Shown: positions 42,426 to 53,148 of the stretch, piece after piece
How positions within the stretch are numbered: position 1 is the stretch's first letter
Layout: each line of letters starts with the position of its first letter
NCBI GenBank assembly: GCA_022483245.1
Contig: JAKVNR010000001.1
Coordinates: forward strand, 620,001-684,000
DNA from: Lactobacillus sp.
GTDB lineage: Bacteria > Bacillota > Bacilli > Lactobacillales > Lactobacillaceae
Direction of reading: 5' to 3'
DNA length: 64,000 bases
Notes under the pieces: model-generated
Databases searched by the model: none
What the model was told of the DNA's origin: nothing
Seen by the model: the letters and a program-made list of their open reading frames with translations, nothing else
Made by a program: the position numbers and the translations under genes

Positions 42426-42470
42426 CCAGTGCCTTTGAGTACACACGTTTGTACATTGTGACAAGCGAAA

Positions 42471-42541
42471 AATAAAAGCACTATCTCTCAACCAGATAGT
42501 GCTTTTTGTGTGACTCGCTTGGACACTTTTTCAACTTATGA
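42471..42541 (-). ncRNA. TA3 antitoxin antisense RNA
   Basis: Minus extended -10 TGCTATAAT (42546-42551); DR GACTCGCTTGGACACTTTTTCAACTTAT matches toxin AACTCGCTTGGACTTTTTTCAACATAT. Confidence 0.75.
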
Positions 42542-42589
42542 AGTTATTATAGCATGAAAACCAATTAGAAACACAAGTTTGAATTCATT

Positions 42590-42761
42590 ATCTATCAAAC
42601 TCATCTTTATTACGCTCATCGTCGGTTTAGCTTTGCAGCTATTTGATTATTTGCTCAAAAATCATGGCCATGATAAATAGCCAGAGCCTTTGAGCACACA
42701 CGCTTGCAAATTGTAACAAGCGAAAAATAAAAGCACATCTCTAGGACAGATAGTGCTTTTT
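42590..42761 (+). pseudogene. R4: decayed TA copy (frameshifted toxin, no SD, imperfect terminator)
   Basis: ITLIVGLALQLFDYLLKNHGHDK* from 42606-42680; terminator 42729-42761 with one arm base deleted. Confidence 0.65.
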
Positions 42762-42819
42762 GTGTGACTTATGTCATCGACATATGCAAATTTATTACAA
42801 ATTAGGTATACCATGTTTT

Positions 42820-42958
42820 GATATTTATAGCATTAAAATGGATTATTTACTCAATAATCATGGCCACGATAAGTAACCAGTGCCATTGGGTACACACGTT
42901 TGTGCATTAAAGCAAGCGAAAAATAAAAGCACTATCTCTAGTACAGATAGTACTTTTT
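42820..42958 (+). pseudogene. R5: decayed TA copy (only toxin C-terminus MDYLLNNHGHDK)
   Basis: gattatttactcaataatcatggccacgataagtaa plus terminator 42925-42958. Confidence 0.6.
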
Positions 42959-43037
42959 TGTGTAGCTTTATGAATAATTTTTCCAATTATACGTTTATTG
43001 TAACAAGATAAAAATAAAATCATTATTACCTGCATCA

Positions 43038-43073
43038 AAAAAAGGCGCCTCTATAAAGAGACGTCTTTCTTAA
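43038..43073 (-). terminator. Terminator of mub gene
   Basis: aaaaaaaggcgcctctataaagagacgtcttt. Confidence 0.55.
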
Positions 43074-43081
43074 ATTAGGAT

Positions 43082-46000
43082 TTATTCATGTTTTTTGCGG
43101 CGATCAGCACCAGCCAATCCTAACAGGCTAGCACCAATTGCTAAACCAATACCAATTGCTGATTCAGACTCATTGCCAGTTTGCGGCAGTTTATCTTGTT
43201 CAGTATTAGCCTTAGCAGTTTGCTGGTTATTGACTGCATTCGGAGTAGCTATAGTACCAGCCGTGCTTGGAACCTCACCAGGCTGCGAATTAGTATCGCC
43301 AGTTGAGCTTATACCAACAACTTGCCATTGACTGTCGCCATCTGCTTGCCAATTTCCATAAACTGGTTGGTTAGTAACCAAATCAGTTGCCACAGTCCGC
43401 TTAAATGTGACAGTTTGAGTAGTGCGTGTTGTCTCAGTTTGACCAGGAATATGCTCAACAATTGTCCGGGTAACAGTCTTCGTCTGATCAGCTTGTACCT
43501 GCAGTTTGTGCTTCAATTTCAAAGTTACAGTTTGACCTTGATCGCTAGTAAAGGTGTAGCTTTGACCAGGTGCAAGTTCATAGTTAGCTGGCAAAGTAAG
43601 CTGGCTCAAATCGGCTTGCTCGTCGACTGTGCCTTGAATAGTTGCACTGCCACTAACTGATGCATCATGGTTATCAGCATCAATGAACTTCACACTAGCT
43701 GAAACAGATTGACTTTGTTTAGTGTAGGTGATTGTAACTGTTGCGTTGCCAGTTTCAGGAGTAACCGTTTGCTCAGAAACAGTAGAAACAGATGGAGTGT
43801 AGCCTGGCACTGCAGTTGGTGTGTAAGCAGCCCACTTGCCGCCGTTAGTTCCAACGTCCCATGCGCCGTAAGTAGTTTGATTAGTGACCAGATCCTTGGT
43901 TCCAGTTCTGGTAAAGACAACTTCTTGGTCTGTCGTCTTAGGACTCTTACCTGGAATATTCTCAGTAATTGTCCGCTTAACTGTCTTACTATCAGTTACT
44001 GATTCAGTCTTGTGCTTCAGATGAATTGTCTTAGTCTGATTTTCATCAGTAGTAAAGACATAAGTGTTATCACTAGCACTGACTAATTGGTAATTAGTTG
44101 GAATATCGGAACTTAAGTCTAGGCTTGTACCGGCTTGACCATTAATCGTTACAGGTTGTCCAATTTGTTGGCCGCCATTATCGTCATCAACAAAAGTGAT
44201 TTTAGCACTCTTAGCGTTCTGACTGTAAGTGATCGTGACGGTCGTATTCGGTGTGTCTGACGTTACTGTTTGTTCAGCTACACTGTTTTGGCTCGGAGTA
44301 TAACCTGCAACAGCCTTTGGTGTGTATGCGTCCCACTTATCTGATCCGCTGACTGTCCAAACTCCTTGTTTAACCTGATTAGTTACTAAATCAGTATCGT
44401 TATTTTGGACAAATTTAACTGTTTGCGTAATTGTTTCAGGCTGGGTTTGACCAGGAATGTCTAAAACAATTGTCCGACTTATATTCTTAGTGCTTTGAGA
44501 ACTTTGATGCTTATGCGTTAAGTGGACTTCGACTGTTTGATCACTTGCTCCGGTTACTTCGTATGTCCCGGCTTTACTTTCATAGCGATTATCTTGGTAG
44601 GTCGGCAGGGTGATCGACGTGCCTGTCTTACCACTTATCGTGCTGGTCTCACCCACTTGGGCTCCACCAGCATCGTCATCGACATACTTAACTGTGATCG
44701 TCTGATCGTTTGCGGTGTATGTAATCGTCACCGTTTGATTAGTTGCAGTCTTTGGATCAACTTTTTCTGCAGCGATCGTAGTCTGTGATGGTGTGTAACC
44801 TGCAACCGTTGGGACAGTGACTGATTCCCAGCTATCTTTGCCACCTTCTGCTTGCCACTCTGTATAAGTTTTCCTCTCAGTTACTAAGTCTTTGCTACCG
44901 GTTCTAGTAAACTTCACAGTTTGCGTTTGCGTAGTCGCGGTTTCTCCTGGCTTAGTAATGCTGATCGTCCGCGTAATCTCTTTAGTTAACTCGCTTGGAT
45001 CATTGATGGCTTCATGCTTATGCGTTAAGTGGACTTCGACTGTTTGATCACTGTCACTGGTTACTTTGTAAGTTGCGTTTTGGCCAGATGCCAGATCATA
45101 GTTAGTCGGAGTACCCGGCAAATCAATCGTTGCACCAGTCTTGCCACTAATAGTTGCAATTGCACCAACTTGAGCACCACCGGCATCGTCATCGACAAAC
45201 TTAACCTTAATAGTGTGCTCTGCAGGAGTGTAGTTAATCTCAACTGTCTGATCGGTAGCTGTATTCGGATCAACCGTTTCTTCTGCTACCTGAACTTCTG
45301 AAGGGGTATACCCTGCTACTGCCGTTGGTACGTATTCAGCCCACTTATCACTGCCTTCACTAGCTGCAGTCCAAGCACCGTTAATAGTCTGATTAGTAAC
45401 TTTATCTAATTTGGCTGTCCGTTTAAACGTGGCTGTTTGCGTCTTGGTCTGGTCACCACTTGGCTGGTGTTCAATAATTGTCCGCGTGAACGTCTTAGTT
45501 TCATCGGTTAAATCTTCCAGGTGGTGTTTTAAGTGAACTTCGACTGTATTTGCGCCTTCGGCCTTAACAGTATAAGAAATTGTACTGTCCGCTAAATCGT
45601 ACCCGTTCGGTACATTCTTCAGTTGTTCTGCAACATTAATTGTCTGTCCAGTCTTGCCATGGATCGTTTCGTCTTGCGGATGACGTGTGCTGTCATCGTC
45701 ATCGACATAAGTTACTGTGATGTCTTGATCATTAGCAGTGTAAGTGATCGTAACTGTTTGATCAGTTGCAGTTTTTGGATCAACCGTTTCAGCAGCGATC
45801 GTAGCCTGTGATGGCGTGTAACCGGAGACTGTTGGGACACTAACTTCTGCCCAGGTATCGGTACCGTCCGCTTGCCAGTCCGTGTAGCTTGTATCACCAG
45901 TTACTAAGTCCTTGCTGCCAGTTCTGGTAAACTTCACAGTTTGCGTTTGGGTAGTAGCGGCTTTCCCTGGCTCAGTAATATTAATTATCCGCTTAATTTC

Positions 46001-49000
46001 TTTAGTTAACTGGCTTTGATCAGTTATTGCTTGACGTTTATGTACAAGTTTTACTTCTAAGCTATTATCACTAGCTTTAAAAGTATAGCTACTTGGAGTA
46101 TCAGCAGATAATTCATAATTTTCTGGCAGTGACAATTTACCTGCTAAACTAATCGTCTGCCCAGTAGTTCCAGTTATATCTTGGCCAGTCAACTGCTTAG
46201 TCGGATCATCACTGTCAATGTAGCTAATATGCAGCGTTTGATCATTAGCGGCATATGTAACAGTAATTGTTTGATCTGCCATCTCGGCAGTTACGGTTTG
46301 ACTAGCAATTTCGCTTAAAGTTTGCTCGCCATCTTTAATGACAGCTGAATAGCCATCAACGCTTGGTACATTAACTGCGTCCCAAGTATCTGTTCCATCT
46401 GCTTTCCAGTCTGTGTAGCTTGTCTCACCAGTTACTAAGTCTTTACTGCCAGTTCTGGTAAACTTCACAGTTTGCGTTTGGGTAGTAGCAGTTTCGCCAG
46501 GCTTAGTAATACTGATTGTTCGCTTAACTTCTTTAGTTAACTGGCTTTGATCAGTAACATCTTCATGCTTATGGTGAAGCGTGATAGTAATAGTTTGGTT
46601 TGGTTCCGCCGTAAATTTGTAAGTCTTGCTTTGGCTAGCATCTGTTGCATAGTTAGCTGGAATAGCCGGTAAATCAACAGTCTGATCAGTTTGACCAGAA
46701 ATTGTTTGGCCTGAGCCAACTTGTTCATTATTCTTATCACCGTCAACAAAGATAACTGTGGCAGTCTGACTGTTAGCAGTATAAGTAATCGTTACAGAGT
46801 CAGTCAGCTTAGTGTCATTTGGATTAATTGTGTACTTAGCAACAGTATTGCCTGCAACGCCATTGATCTTAGCACTATAACCTGCTGGCACTTGCGCTGT
46901 ATATTCAGCCCAATCTTGAGCAGGACTATCAGTTGCGAGTGTCCAATCACCAGCTGTTGTTGCCCCGCTGACTAAGTCTTTGGTAACTGTACGGGTAAAT
47001 TTAACAACTTGGGTTGTTGTCTTTGAACCAGTTGGCAATTGATCATTAATTGTTCTTGTTACTGTCTTGGTCAAAGACTCAGCTGGATGTTCATTGTTTA
47101 CCAGTTTGTGCTTTAAGTGAATGGTTACCGAATCATTGCCAGTTGCCTTGAATTTGTAGCTGGTTGGAATGGTCTGGCCATCAGCTAATACATAATTAGT
47201 TGGTACTGATACTGAAGTTGATGGGTTAACTATTTCATCAGTCTTACCATTAACAACAATATCTGTTCCGACTGGAGAACCATTATTATCATCATCAACA
47301 AACTTGAAACTAATACTTTGGTCTTTAGCTGTGTAATTAATTTTGATCTTTGGATCAACGTAGCCATCTACAGCTTCTTGAGTTGCTACCGTCGCTTGTG
47401 ATGGTGTATAGCCGTCTACTTTCGGAGCATTAACTGCTGCGAATGTACCCTTTGACCATTCACCATACACAAACTCACCGGTAACCGCGTCTTTGGTTGC
47501 CGTTCTAGTTAACGTTGCCGTTTGTGATAAATCTTGCGCAGTTATTCCACCATTGCCATCTGGCACATTAGCAGTAATGGTTCTCTTTACTTCTTCACTA
47601 AGTTTCGCATGTTTGCCATCTTTATCTGTTGTATTCTCGTCGACGGCATCTTGTCTGTGCTTTAAGTGAATGGTTACTGGCTCATTACCATTGGCCTTGA
47701 ACTTGTAGCTGGTCGGCAGGGTTTCGCCCTCAGTCAAAACATAATTATCTGGTGTTTTCACCTGACTAGAAATATCAACTGTTTCATCAGTTTTGCCAGT
47801 AACAACAATGTCAGTGCCTACTTGCTCGCCATTATTATCATCATCAACGAATTTGTAGCTAATACTTTGATCTTTAGCTGTGTAATTAATTTCGATCTTT
47901 GGATCAACGTAGCCATATACAGCTTCTTGGGCTGCTATCGTCGCTTGTGATGGTGTATAGCCATTTACTTTTGGAGCATTAATTTCTGCGAACGTACCTT
48001 TTGACCATGCGCCGTAAACAAACTCTCCGGTAACAGCATCTTTTGTTGCTGTTCTAGTTAACGTTGTCGTTTGTGACAAATCTTGCGCAGTTGTTCCACC
48101 GTTGCCATCTGGTACATTGGCAGTAATTGTTCTCTTTACTTCTTCACTAAGTTTCGCATGATTGCCATCTTTATCTGTTGTGTTCTCGTCGACGGCAACT
48201 TGTTTGTGCTTTAAGTGAACTACTACTGCTGTTGGGTCAGATTGAGTAAATTCATAGCTAGATGGGATTGTTTGACCATCAGCTAATTCGTAATTTTCTG
48301 GCAAAGCAGCATTCCAATTAACGGTCTTTCCTTGGTGACCATTAATCGTAATAGTTTTACCAACTTGCGCACCATTATCGTCATCATCAACAAAAGTTAA
48401 AGTGTTGCTTTCTTGCTTAGCATAGTAAACATCAACAGTTTCATCGCTATCAGTGGCATTCACCGTTTTCGCAGATACGGAAGAAATATTATTCTTCAAA
48501 GTTTGGTCCGAGTATGGGCCATCATAGCCTTCAACGGCCGAAACAGCTTGTGCATCCCATTGAGCGTGATCACTTGTCCAAGCTTGATCTGCACTAACTG
48601 TCTTGCTGCCATCATTTGGGTCAACCCAAGCCTTAATCTTCTTAGTAACCTTGTCGACGATTGCTGTTCGTTTAAAAGTAACCGTCTGCTGGGTTGGATT
48701 ATGACCAGCAATGGCATTGCCTTGCGCATCAACATAGTTGATCGTTCTTGTTACAGTTTTAGTTAAAGCATCTTGATCAGCTTGTGCAACTCCTGCGTCA
48801 TTCCACTGATTAGGATCACTTACTTGCACAGTTTGATGAATCAGGTGAACTTTCACCGGGGTTTCAGTTTCACCGGTAAATGTGTAATTTGTTGGCAAAC
48901 TTTGCCCTGTTGCTAATTCGTAATTTTCTGGCAAAGCAGCATTCCAATTAACGGTCTGTCCTTGGTGACCATTAATCGGAATAGTTTTACCAACTTGCGC

Positions 49001-50101
49001 ACCATTATCGTCATCATCAACAAAAGTTAAAGTGTTGCTTTGCTTTTTAGCGTAGTACAGTGTCACCGTCTGGTTGTCGGTATCAGCGTTAACAGTTTGC
49101 TCAGCAACCTTCTTTTCAGTTGTTAAAGTATTATCGCTATACGGACCATCATAACCATCAATAGCGGTGTCAGCTGTTGTCAGTGCAGACCATTTTGAAT
49201 CACCATTAGTTGACCAAGCTTTACTTTTATCAGTTATTGTCTTAGTGCTATCGCTCGGATCAACCCAACCGGTAATCTTCTTAGTAACCTTGTCAACGAT
49301 CGCTGTCCGAGTAAAGGTAACTTTTTGCGTAGTTGGATTATGCCCGGCAATAGCGTTGCCTTGCGCGTCAACGTACTTGATTGTCCGGGTGACATCTTTG
49401 CTAAAGACAACCCCTGTGTCAGTTGTATCACCGGCTGCAGTTAAATCATCCTGACTCTTAGCCTGAGTAGTTTGGTGAACCAGCTTAATTTGCACTGGCG
49501 TTTGCGTACCAGCAGTCGGTGTAGTAGTTTCAGCCTTAGATACCTTTAACGACTTAGCAGCTGCTGCTAACTTCTTTGCAGTTTGATCAATCTTTAAAGT
49601 TTGCTTTGTTTCATCTTGAGAAGTTGCGTCCTTGTTAGCATCAGCTTTTTCTGTTTGCGTAGCACCTAAAGCAGCAACTTTCTGATCACCGTCATTAGTT
49701 TGGTCAGTTGCACTCTCAACTTTAGTTTGTGACTGATCTGTCTTCTTTACTGTCTGATCTAATCCAGCAGTAGTTTTTGGCTCAGCCGAAGCAGCAGCTA
49801 ATTTAGCAGCTGCAGTAGTTTGGTTTTCATTAGTCTTAGCTATATCAGCTGTATTCTTATTTGCGGATTGCGTACCAGCATCTGCTGCAACCGTGGTTTT
49901 GGCAGCTTCTGTTTTAGCAGTATCACCAGTTCCGCTATTAGTTGTCTCTTCAGTTACAACCGCACTGCCGCTATCCGTTTTCGAAGTAGCAGCTTGCGCC
50001 GTTCCATTCACGCCTAAAAAAGTCATCCCTAGCAGGACTGATGACAGCCCAACGGTCAACTTTCTTAGAGCCCAGCGTTGTTTTTCGCGTTCGCTTAGCA
50101 T
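43082..50101 (-). CDS. Giant Mub-like MucBP repeat adhesin, LPXTG anchored (2339 aa)
   Basis: WALRKLTVGLSSVLLGMTFLG signal, many MucBP repeats (FVDDDNNG..., TITYTAND...), C-term LPQTGNESESAIGIGLAIGASLLGLAGADRRKKHE. Confidence 0.93.
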   Translation of the reverse strand: MLSEREKQRWALRKLTVGLSSVLLGMTFLGVNGTAQAATSKTDSGSAVVTEETTNSGTGDTAKTEAAKTTVAADAGTQSANKNTADIAKTNENQTTAAAKLAAASAEPKTTAGLDQTVKKTDQSQTKVESATDQTNDGDQKVAALGATQTEKADANKDATSQDETKQTLKIDQTAKKLAAAAKSLKVSKAETTTPTAGTQTPVQIKLVHQTTQAKSQDDLTAAGDTTDTGVVFSKDVTRTIKYVDAQGNAIAGHNPTTQKVTFTRTAIVDKVTKKITGWVDPSDSTKTITDKSKAWSTNGDSKWSALTTADTAIDGYDGPYSDNTLTTEKKVAEQTVNADTDNQTVTLYYAKKQSNTLTFVDDDDNGAQVGKTIPINGHQGQTVNWNAALPENYELATGQSLPTNYTFTGETETPVKVHLIHQTVQVSDPNQWNDAGVAQADQDALTKTVTRTINYVDAQGNAIAGHNPTQQTVTFKRTAIVDKVTKKIKAWVDPNDGSKTVSADQAWTSDHAQWDAQAVSAVEGYDGPYSDQTLKNNISSVSAKTVNATDSDETVDVYYAKQESNTLTFVDDDDNGAQVGKTITINGHQGKTVNWNAALPENYELADGQTIPSSYEFTQSDPTAVVVHLKHKQVAVDENTTDKDGNHAKLSEEVKRTITANVPDGNGGTTAQDLSQTTTLTRTATKDAVTGEFVYGAWSKGTFAEINAPKVNGYTPSQATIAAQEAVYGYVDPKIEINYTAKDQSISYKFVDDDNNGEQVGTDIVVTGKTDETVDISSQVKTPDNYVLTEGETLPTSYKFKANGNEPVTIHLKHRQDAVDENTTDKDGKHAKLSEEVKRTITANVPDGNGGITAQDLSQTATLTRTATKDAVTGEFVYGEWSKGTFAAVNAPKVDGYTPSQATVATQEAVDGYVDPKIKINYTAKDQSISFKFVDDDNNGSPVGTDIVVNGKTDEIVNPSTSVSVPTNYVLADGQTIPTSYKFKATGNDSVTIHLKHKLVNNEHPAESLTKTVTRTINDQLPTGSKTTTQVVKFTRTVTKDLVSGATTAGDWTLATDSPAQDWAEYTAQVPAGYSAKINGVAGNTVAKYTINPNDTKLTDSVTITYTANSQTATVIFVDGDKNNEQVGSGQTISGQTDQTVDLPAIPANYATDASQSKTYKFTAEPNQTITITLHHKHEDVTDQSQLTKEVKRTISITKPGETATTQTQTVKFTRTGSKDLVTGETSYTDWKADGTDTWDAVNVPSVDGYSAVIKDGEQTLSEIASQTVTAEMADQTITVTYAANDQTLHISYIDSDDPTKQLTGQDITGTTGQTISLAGKLSLPENYELSADTPSSYTFKASDNSLEVKLVHKRQAITDQSQLTKEIKRIINITEPGKAATTQTQTVKFTRTGSKDLVTGDTSYTDWQADGTDTWAEVSVPTVSGYTPSQATIAAETVDPKTATDQTVTITYTANDQDITVTYVDDDDSTRHPQDETIHGKTGQTINVAEQLKNVPNGYDLADSTISYTVKAEGANTVEVHLKHHLEDLTDETKTFTRTIIEHQPSGDQTKTQTATFKRTAKLDKVTNQTINGAWTAASEGSDKWAEYVPTAVAGYTPSEVQVAEETVDPNTATDQTVEINYTPAEHTIKVKFVDDDAGGAQVGAIATISGKTGATIDLPGTPTNYDLASGQNATYKVTSDSDQTVEVHLTHKHEAINDPSELTKEITRTISITKPGETATTQTQTVKFTRTGSKDLVTERKTYTEWQAEGGKDSWESVTVPTVAGYTPSQTTIAAEKVDPKTATNQTVTITYTANDQTITVKYVDDDAGGAQVGETSTISGKTGTSITLPTYQDNRYESKAGTYEVTGASDQTVEVHLTHKHQSSQSTKNISRTIVLDIPGQTQPETITQTVKFVQNNDTDLVTNQVKQGVWTVSGSDKWDAYTPKAVAGYTPSQNSVAEQTVTSDTPNTTVTITYSQNAKSAKITFVDDDNGGQQIGQPVTINGQAGTSLDLSSDIPTNYQLVSASDNTYVFTTDENQTKTIHLKHKTESVTDSKTVKRTITENIPGKSPKTTDQEVVFTRTGTKDLVTNQTTYGAWDVGTNGGKWAAYTPTAVPGYTPSVSTVSEQTVTPETGNATVTITYTKQSQSVSASVKFIDADNHDASVSGSATIQGTVDEQADLSQLTLPANYELAPGQSYTFTSDQGQTVTLKLKHKLQVQADQTKTVTRTIVEHIPGQTETTRTTQTVTFKRTVATDLVTNQPVYGNWQADGDSQWQVVGISSTGDTNSQPGEVPSTAGTIATPNAVNNQQTAKANTEQDKLPQTGNESESAIGIGLAIGASLLGLAGADRRKKHE
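47100..48230. repeat. Near-identical tandem MucBP units inside the mub gene
   Basis: DNA of about 47100-47640 closely resembles about 47645-48200 (DENTTDKDGxHAKLSEEVKRTITANVPDGNGG... twice). Confidence 0.8.
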
Positions 50102-50150
50102 TCTTTTTTATTCATGATGAACACACCTCTATGAATCTTCCATAACTAGC

Positions 50151-52952
50151 TTAATCATAACACTTTGTGATTGCTGTTTCAATTCTAGGCGCTGCTAGTC
50201 CAGCAGCTTCTGGCAAGTACCCTGCTACTCGTTTAGCAGTTACTTCTTGGAAGCTGTCTTTACTCTGCCAGTCCTGCCATTCAACTTCATCGGTAACTAG
50301 ATCATGTGTGCCTTGGCGAGTAAAGTTGAGCTCTTGGACCGACTGCGGAGCTACTTCAGTCCCATCAGTCAGGCAAAAAGCAACTTCCCATCTAGCTTGT
50401 GCCTGCTCAGTTAATTTCTTAACTGCATGCTGCAAGTGTACCGTTAAAGTCAGTGGCCCATCAGTGAAGCTGGTTTGCTTGCTCCAATCGGTAGCAGCAA
50501 TTTGATAGCCTTTTTGCATGACTAGAGTTGCAGTTCTTTCAGCTGGCCAAGCAACTTTAGCACCAATTTTACCAGCGCTTTCAATGACAGCTACCTCAGT
50601 TTGCGTTGCATCATCAATAAAGACAAATTTAGCTACCCCAGCTTGCTCACGGTAAATTACTTTTTGCCGCAACTCTAACTGGTTACCGACCACCAATTTT
50701 GACAAATCAACTGCTGGCGGTGCAATGACAGATTTTTCCGGCTTATAACCCGCAATCTTGGGAGCAGGCAAATCCGTTAATTCATGGTTAGCTTGCCACT
50801 TGCCCCAAGTTTGCTTCTTAGTAATCAGGTCTAGTTGACCTTCGCGCTCATAAATGACGGTTTGTTTAGCTGCCGGAACTCCCAGCGAGCTGCCATCTGC
50901 CAGCACAAACTCCACCACACGCAAAACAGAGCTGGTTTGTTTGCCGAGTGACTTGCGCTGGTGGGTCAATTCAACTACGAATTGCTGCGGTTTAGCTAAA
51001 AACTTGACGTCTTCTTGCCAATTAGAGGCTCGCTTAGCCCAACCAGCTTGTTTGAGCTGCTTGAGTTGTTCAACCACCGGCGGCTGAAATTTTATAGTCT
51101 GTCCTAAGACGCCTGTAACTACAGCCGAGGAAAGCGGCCGCTTTTCTTCGGCATCGACAATGGTCAAAACAGCTTGCCCAACCTGTTCACTGTCTCTAGC
51201 GTAGACAAACGTTTTCTCAATTACTCGGGCACTATCAGCAGTTAGCGTTTGCAAATCAATACTTTCTGCATCTAGCCTTGGAATTAGCGACCGATAACCT
51301 GGCAATTTCAGCGCAGATAGCGCAGCAAAATTACGGCCTGTTTCCGGTGTCCAATCCGACAGCCAGTCACGCTGCCCAGTAACTTTATCTTCTAAGTAAG
51401 TCCGGTTAAAGCGCAGTTCACGCTGATCTGGATCCTGCAGCGGCGATCCCATTGTCGAAACATAGTGAATCCGTTCCGTTACTTTAGCCAACACCGTTTG
51501 TTTTTCATGTCGGTGTACAAAGTGCACTGAGTAATTATTAGCTAAGCGGTCAGCCTTAAACTTTGCTCCACCATCTGGCCAGTTGCTTTTAGCTGAATCT
51601 AGCTGGTAGCCTTGCCGCAAGTAGTCAGCAATGCGTGTTTTAGGATCAATTGAAAATGAAACTTTATCGCCAATTGCGCCGTGGATCGAAGCAGCTTCCA
51701 TAATGAGCGGCTTGCCCTGTTCATCATCAAAAAAAGTAATGGCGGCAGCTGTTTGCGCAGCTTTAACAGCAGGATAAACTACCCGCTTGTTAATGACTAG
51801 ATCGCTGCCTGGGCGGTTGAGCCCATCTAAGTCAGCCAGTTCTTGCTGACTGACAGCCACTAGCTGCGTTTCAGGCAGGCTGCTAAAGCCCGCCTTAGGA
51901 CTAGCAAGTTTTGGTGAAACGACAGCTTGCAAGCGCCCCGTTTGTTCCCACTTTTGCCAATGAGCATTGCCAGTTGCCAAATCCTGCCAACCATCACGGC
52001 TGAAAAACATCCGCTGCTGAACAGGTTTAATTCCAGTTGGCGTGCCATCGCCATATTGGTAACTAATTTTTAAAGTTATCGCGGTTGTTTGACGATTTAA
52101 TGCTTGATGTTCATGCTTGAAGTGAACTGCAAATTCATTATTGCCTAAACGATAATGCGGGTTAAGCGGCAAATTCTCGGTCACGAGCAGCAGGTGCTGA
52201 TTCTTAAAAGTTGCTGCGCGTTCATTGATTTCCACTGGAAAATTAATCGGCGCACCAAAGTAGCCCCAAACACGGTCAATTGCCAGGACTTTATTTTCAT
52301 CATCGTCAAAATAAGTCACCGTGGCTTGTTGACGCAAAGCTGGGTAAGTCACATGCTTCAGCTAAGTAGTTTTTTCATCATCGACCAGTTGCAGCTGCAA
52401 ACTAGCCAAATCACTAGCTGTCAGCCAAACCTGTTTTTGATTCGGCTGACCACTAAAGCCAGGAACTGGTTGTTGAATTAGCGGCGAGGCAATTGCTGGC
52501 ATGGCGCCAGTATCTGCATAAGTCCACGCACTCCAAGTTACAGCCTGTGCGGGATCAGTCGCTGCCAAATTGCGTTCTCCCCGGCGCACAAATGGCAAGG
52601 TCAGACTTTTTGACGGGGCAGCAATTTGTCCGCTGCTGTAGTGATAAGTCACCATTAACTTAACTTGGGCAGTCTGGGTAATAGTTTGTATTTGCGGTAA
52701 AAACTGCAAACTGTCTAAGGTCTGGGCAGCTTGCGTAGCTAGTGCTTGTTTAGAAGCTGCCGTCAGCTGATAATGGCGAGTTTCAACAGCCGCAATTGCT
52801 TGCTGCAGCAAGTCAGCCTGTGCTGGAACCGGTTCGTGCACTGGCTGCTCGTGCGTATCCACCAATTTAACCAGCGGCGGCTGTGTTTCCGAACGCTGGT
52901 TATTATTCGGCGGAATAATAATGTTTCCTTTCTGGTTTTGAGCTTTCTCCAT
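50151..52952 (-). pseudogene. MucBP-repeat protein lacking signal peptide and LPXTG, interrupted by in-frame TAG at 52362-52364
   Basis: ORF 52362-52952 ends ...LQLVDDEKTT*; the same frame continues LKHVTYPALRQQATVTYFDDDENK into ORF 50151-52352. Confidence 0.8.
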
Positions 52953-53148
52953 GGTAGCAAACTCCTACATTAACTTCATTAAACGTTATTCTACCACTTT
53001 TAGCACGTTCTTTTGGGTACTGATCACAACAATTCTTAATAATTGCTAAAATTAACTTGCAATTACCACCTGCGCCGGATTTTCAGCTATAATTAGCGCT
53101 GGCATGAACCAATAATTTTTAGAAAGATGCGGACTTGCGCGTTTAACA

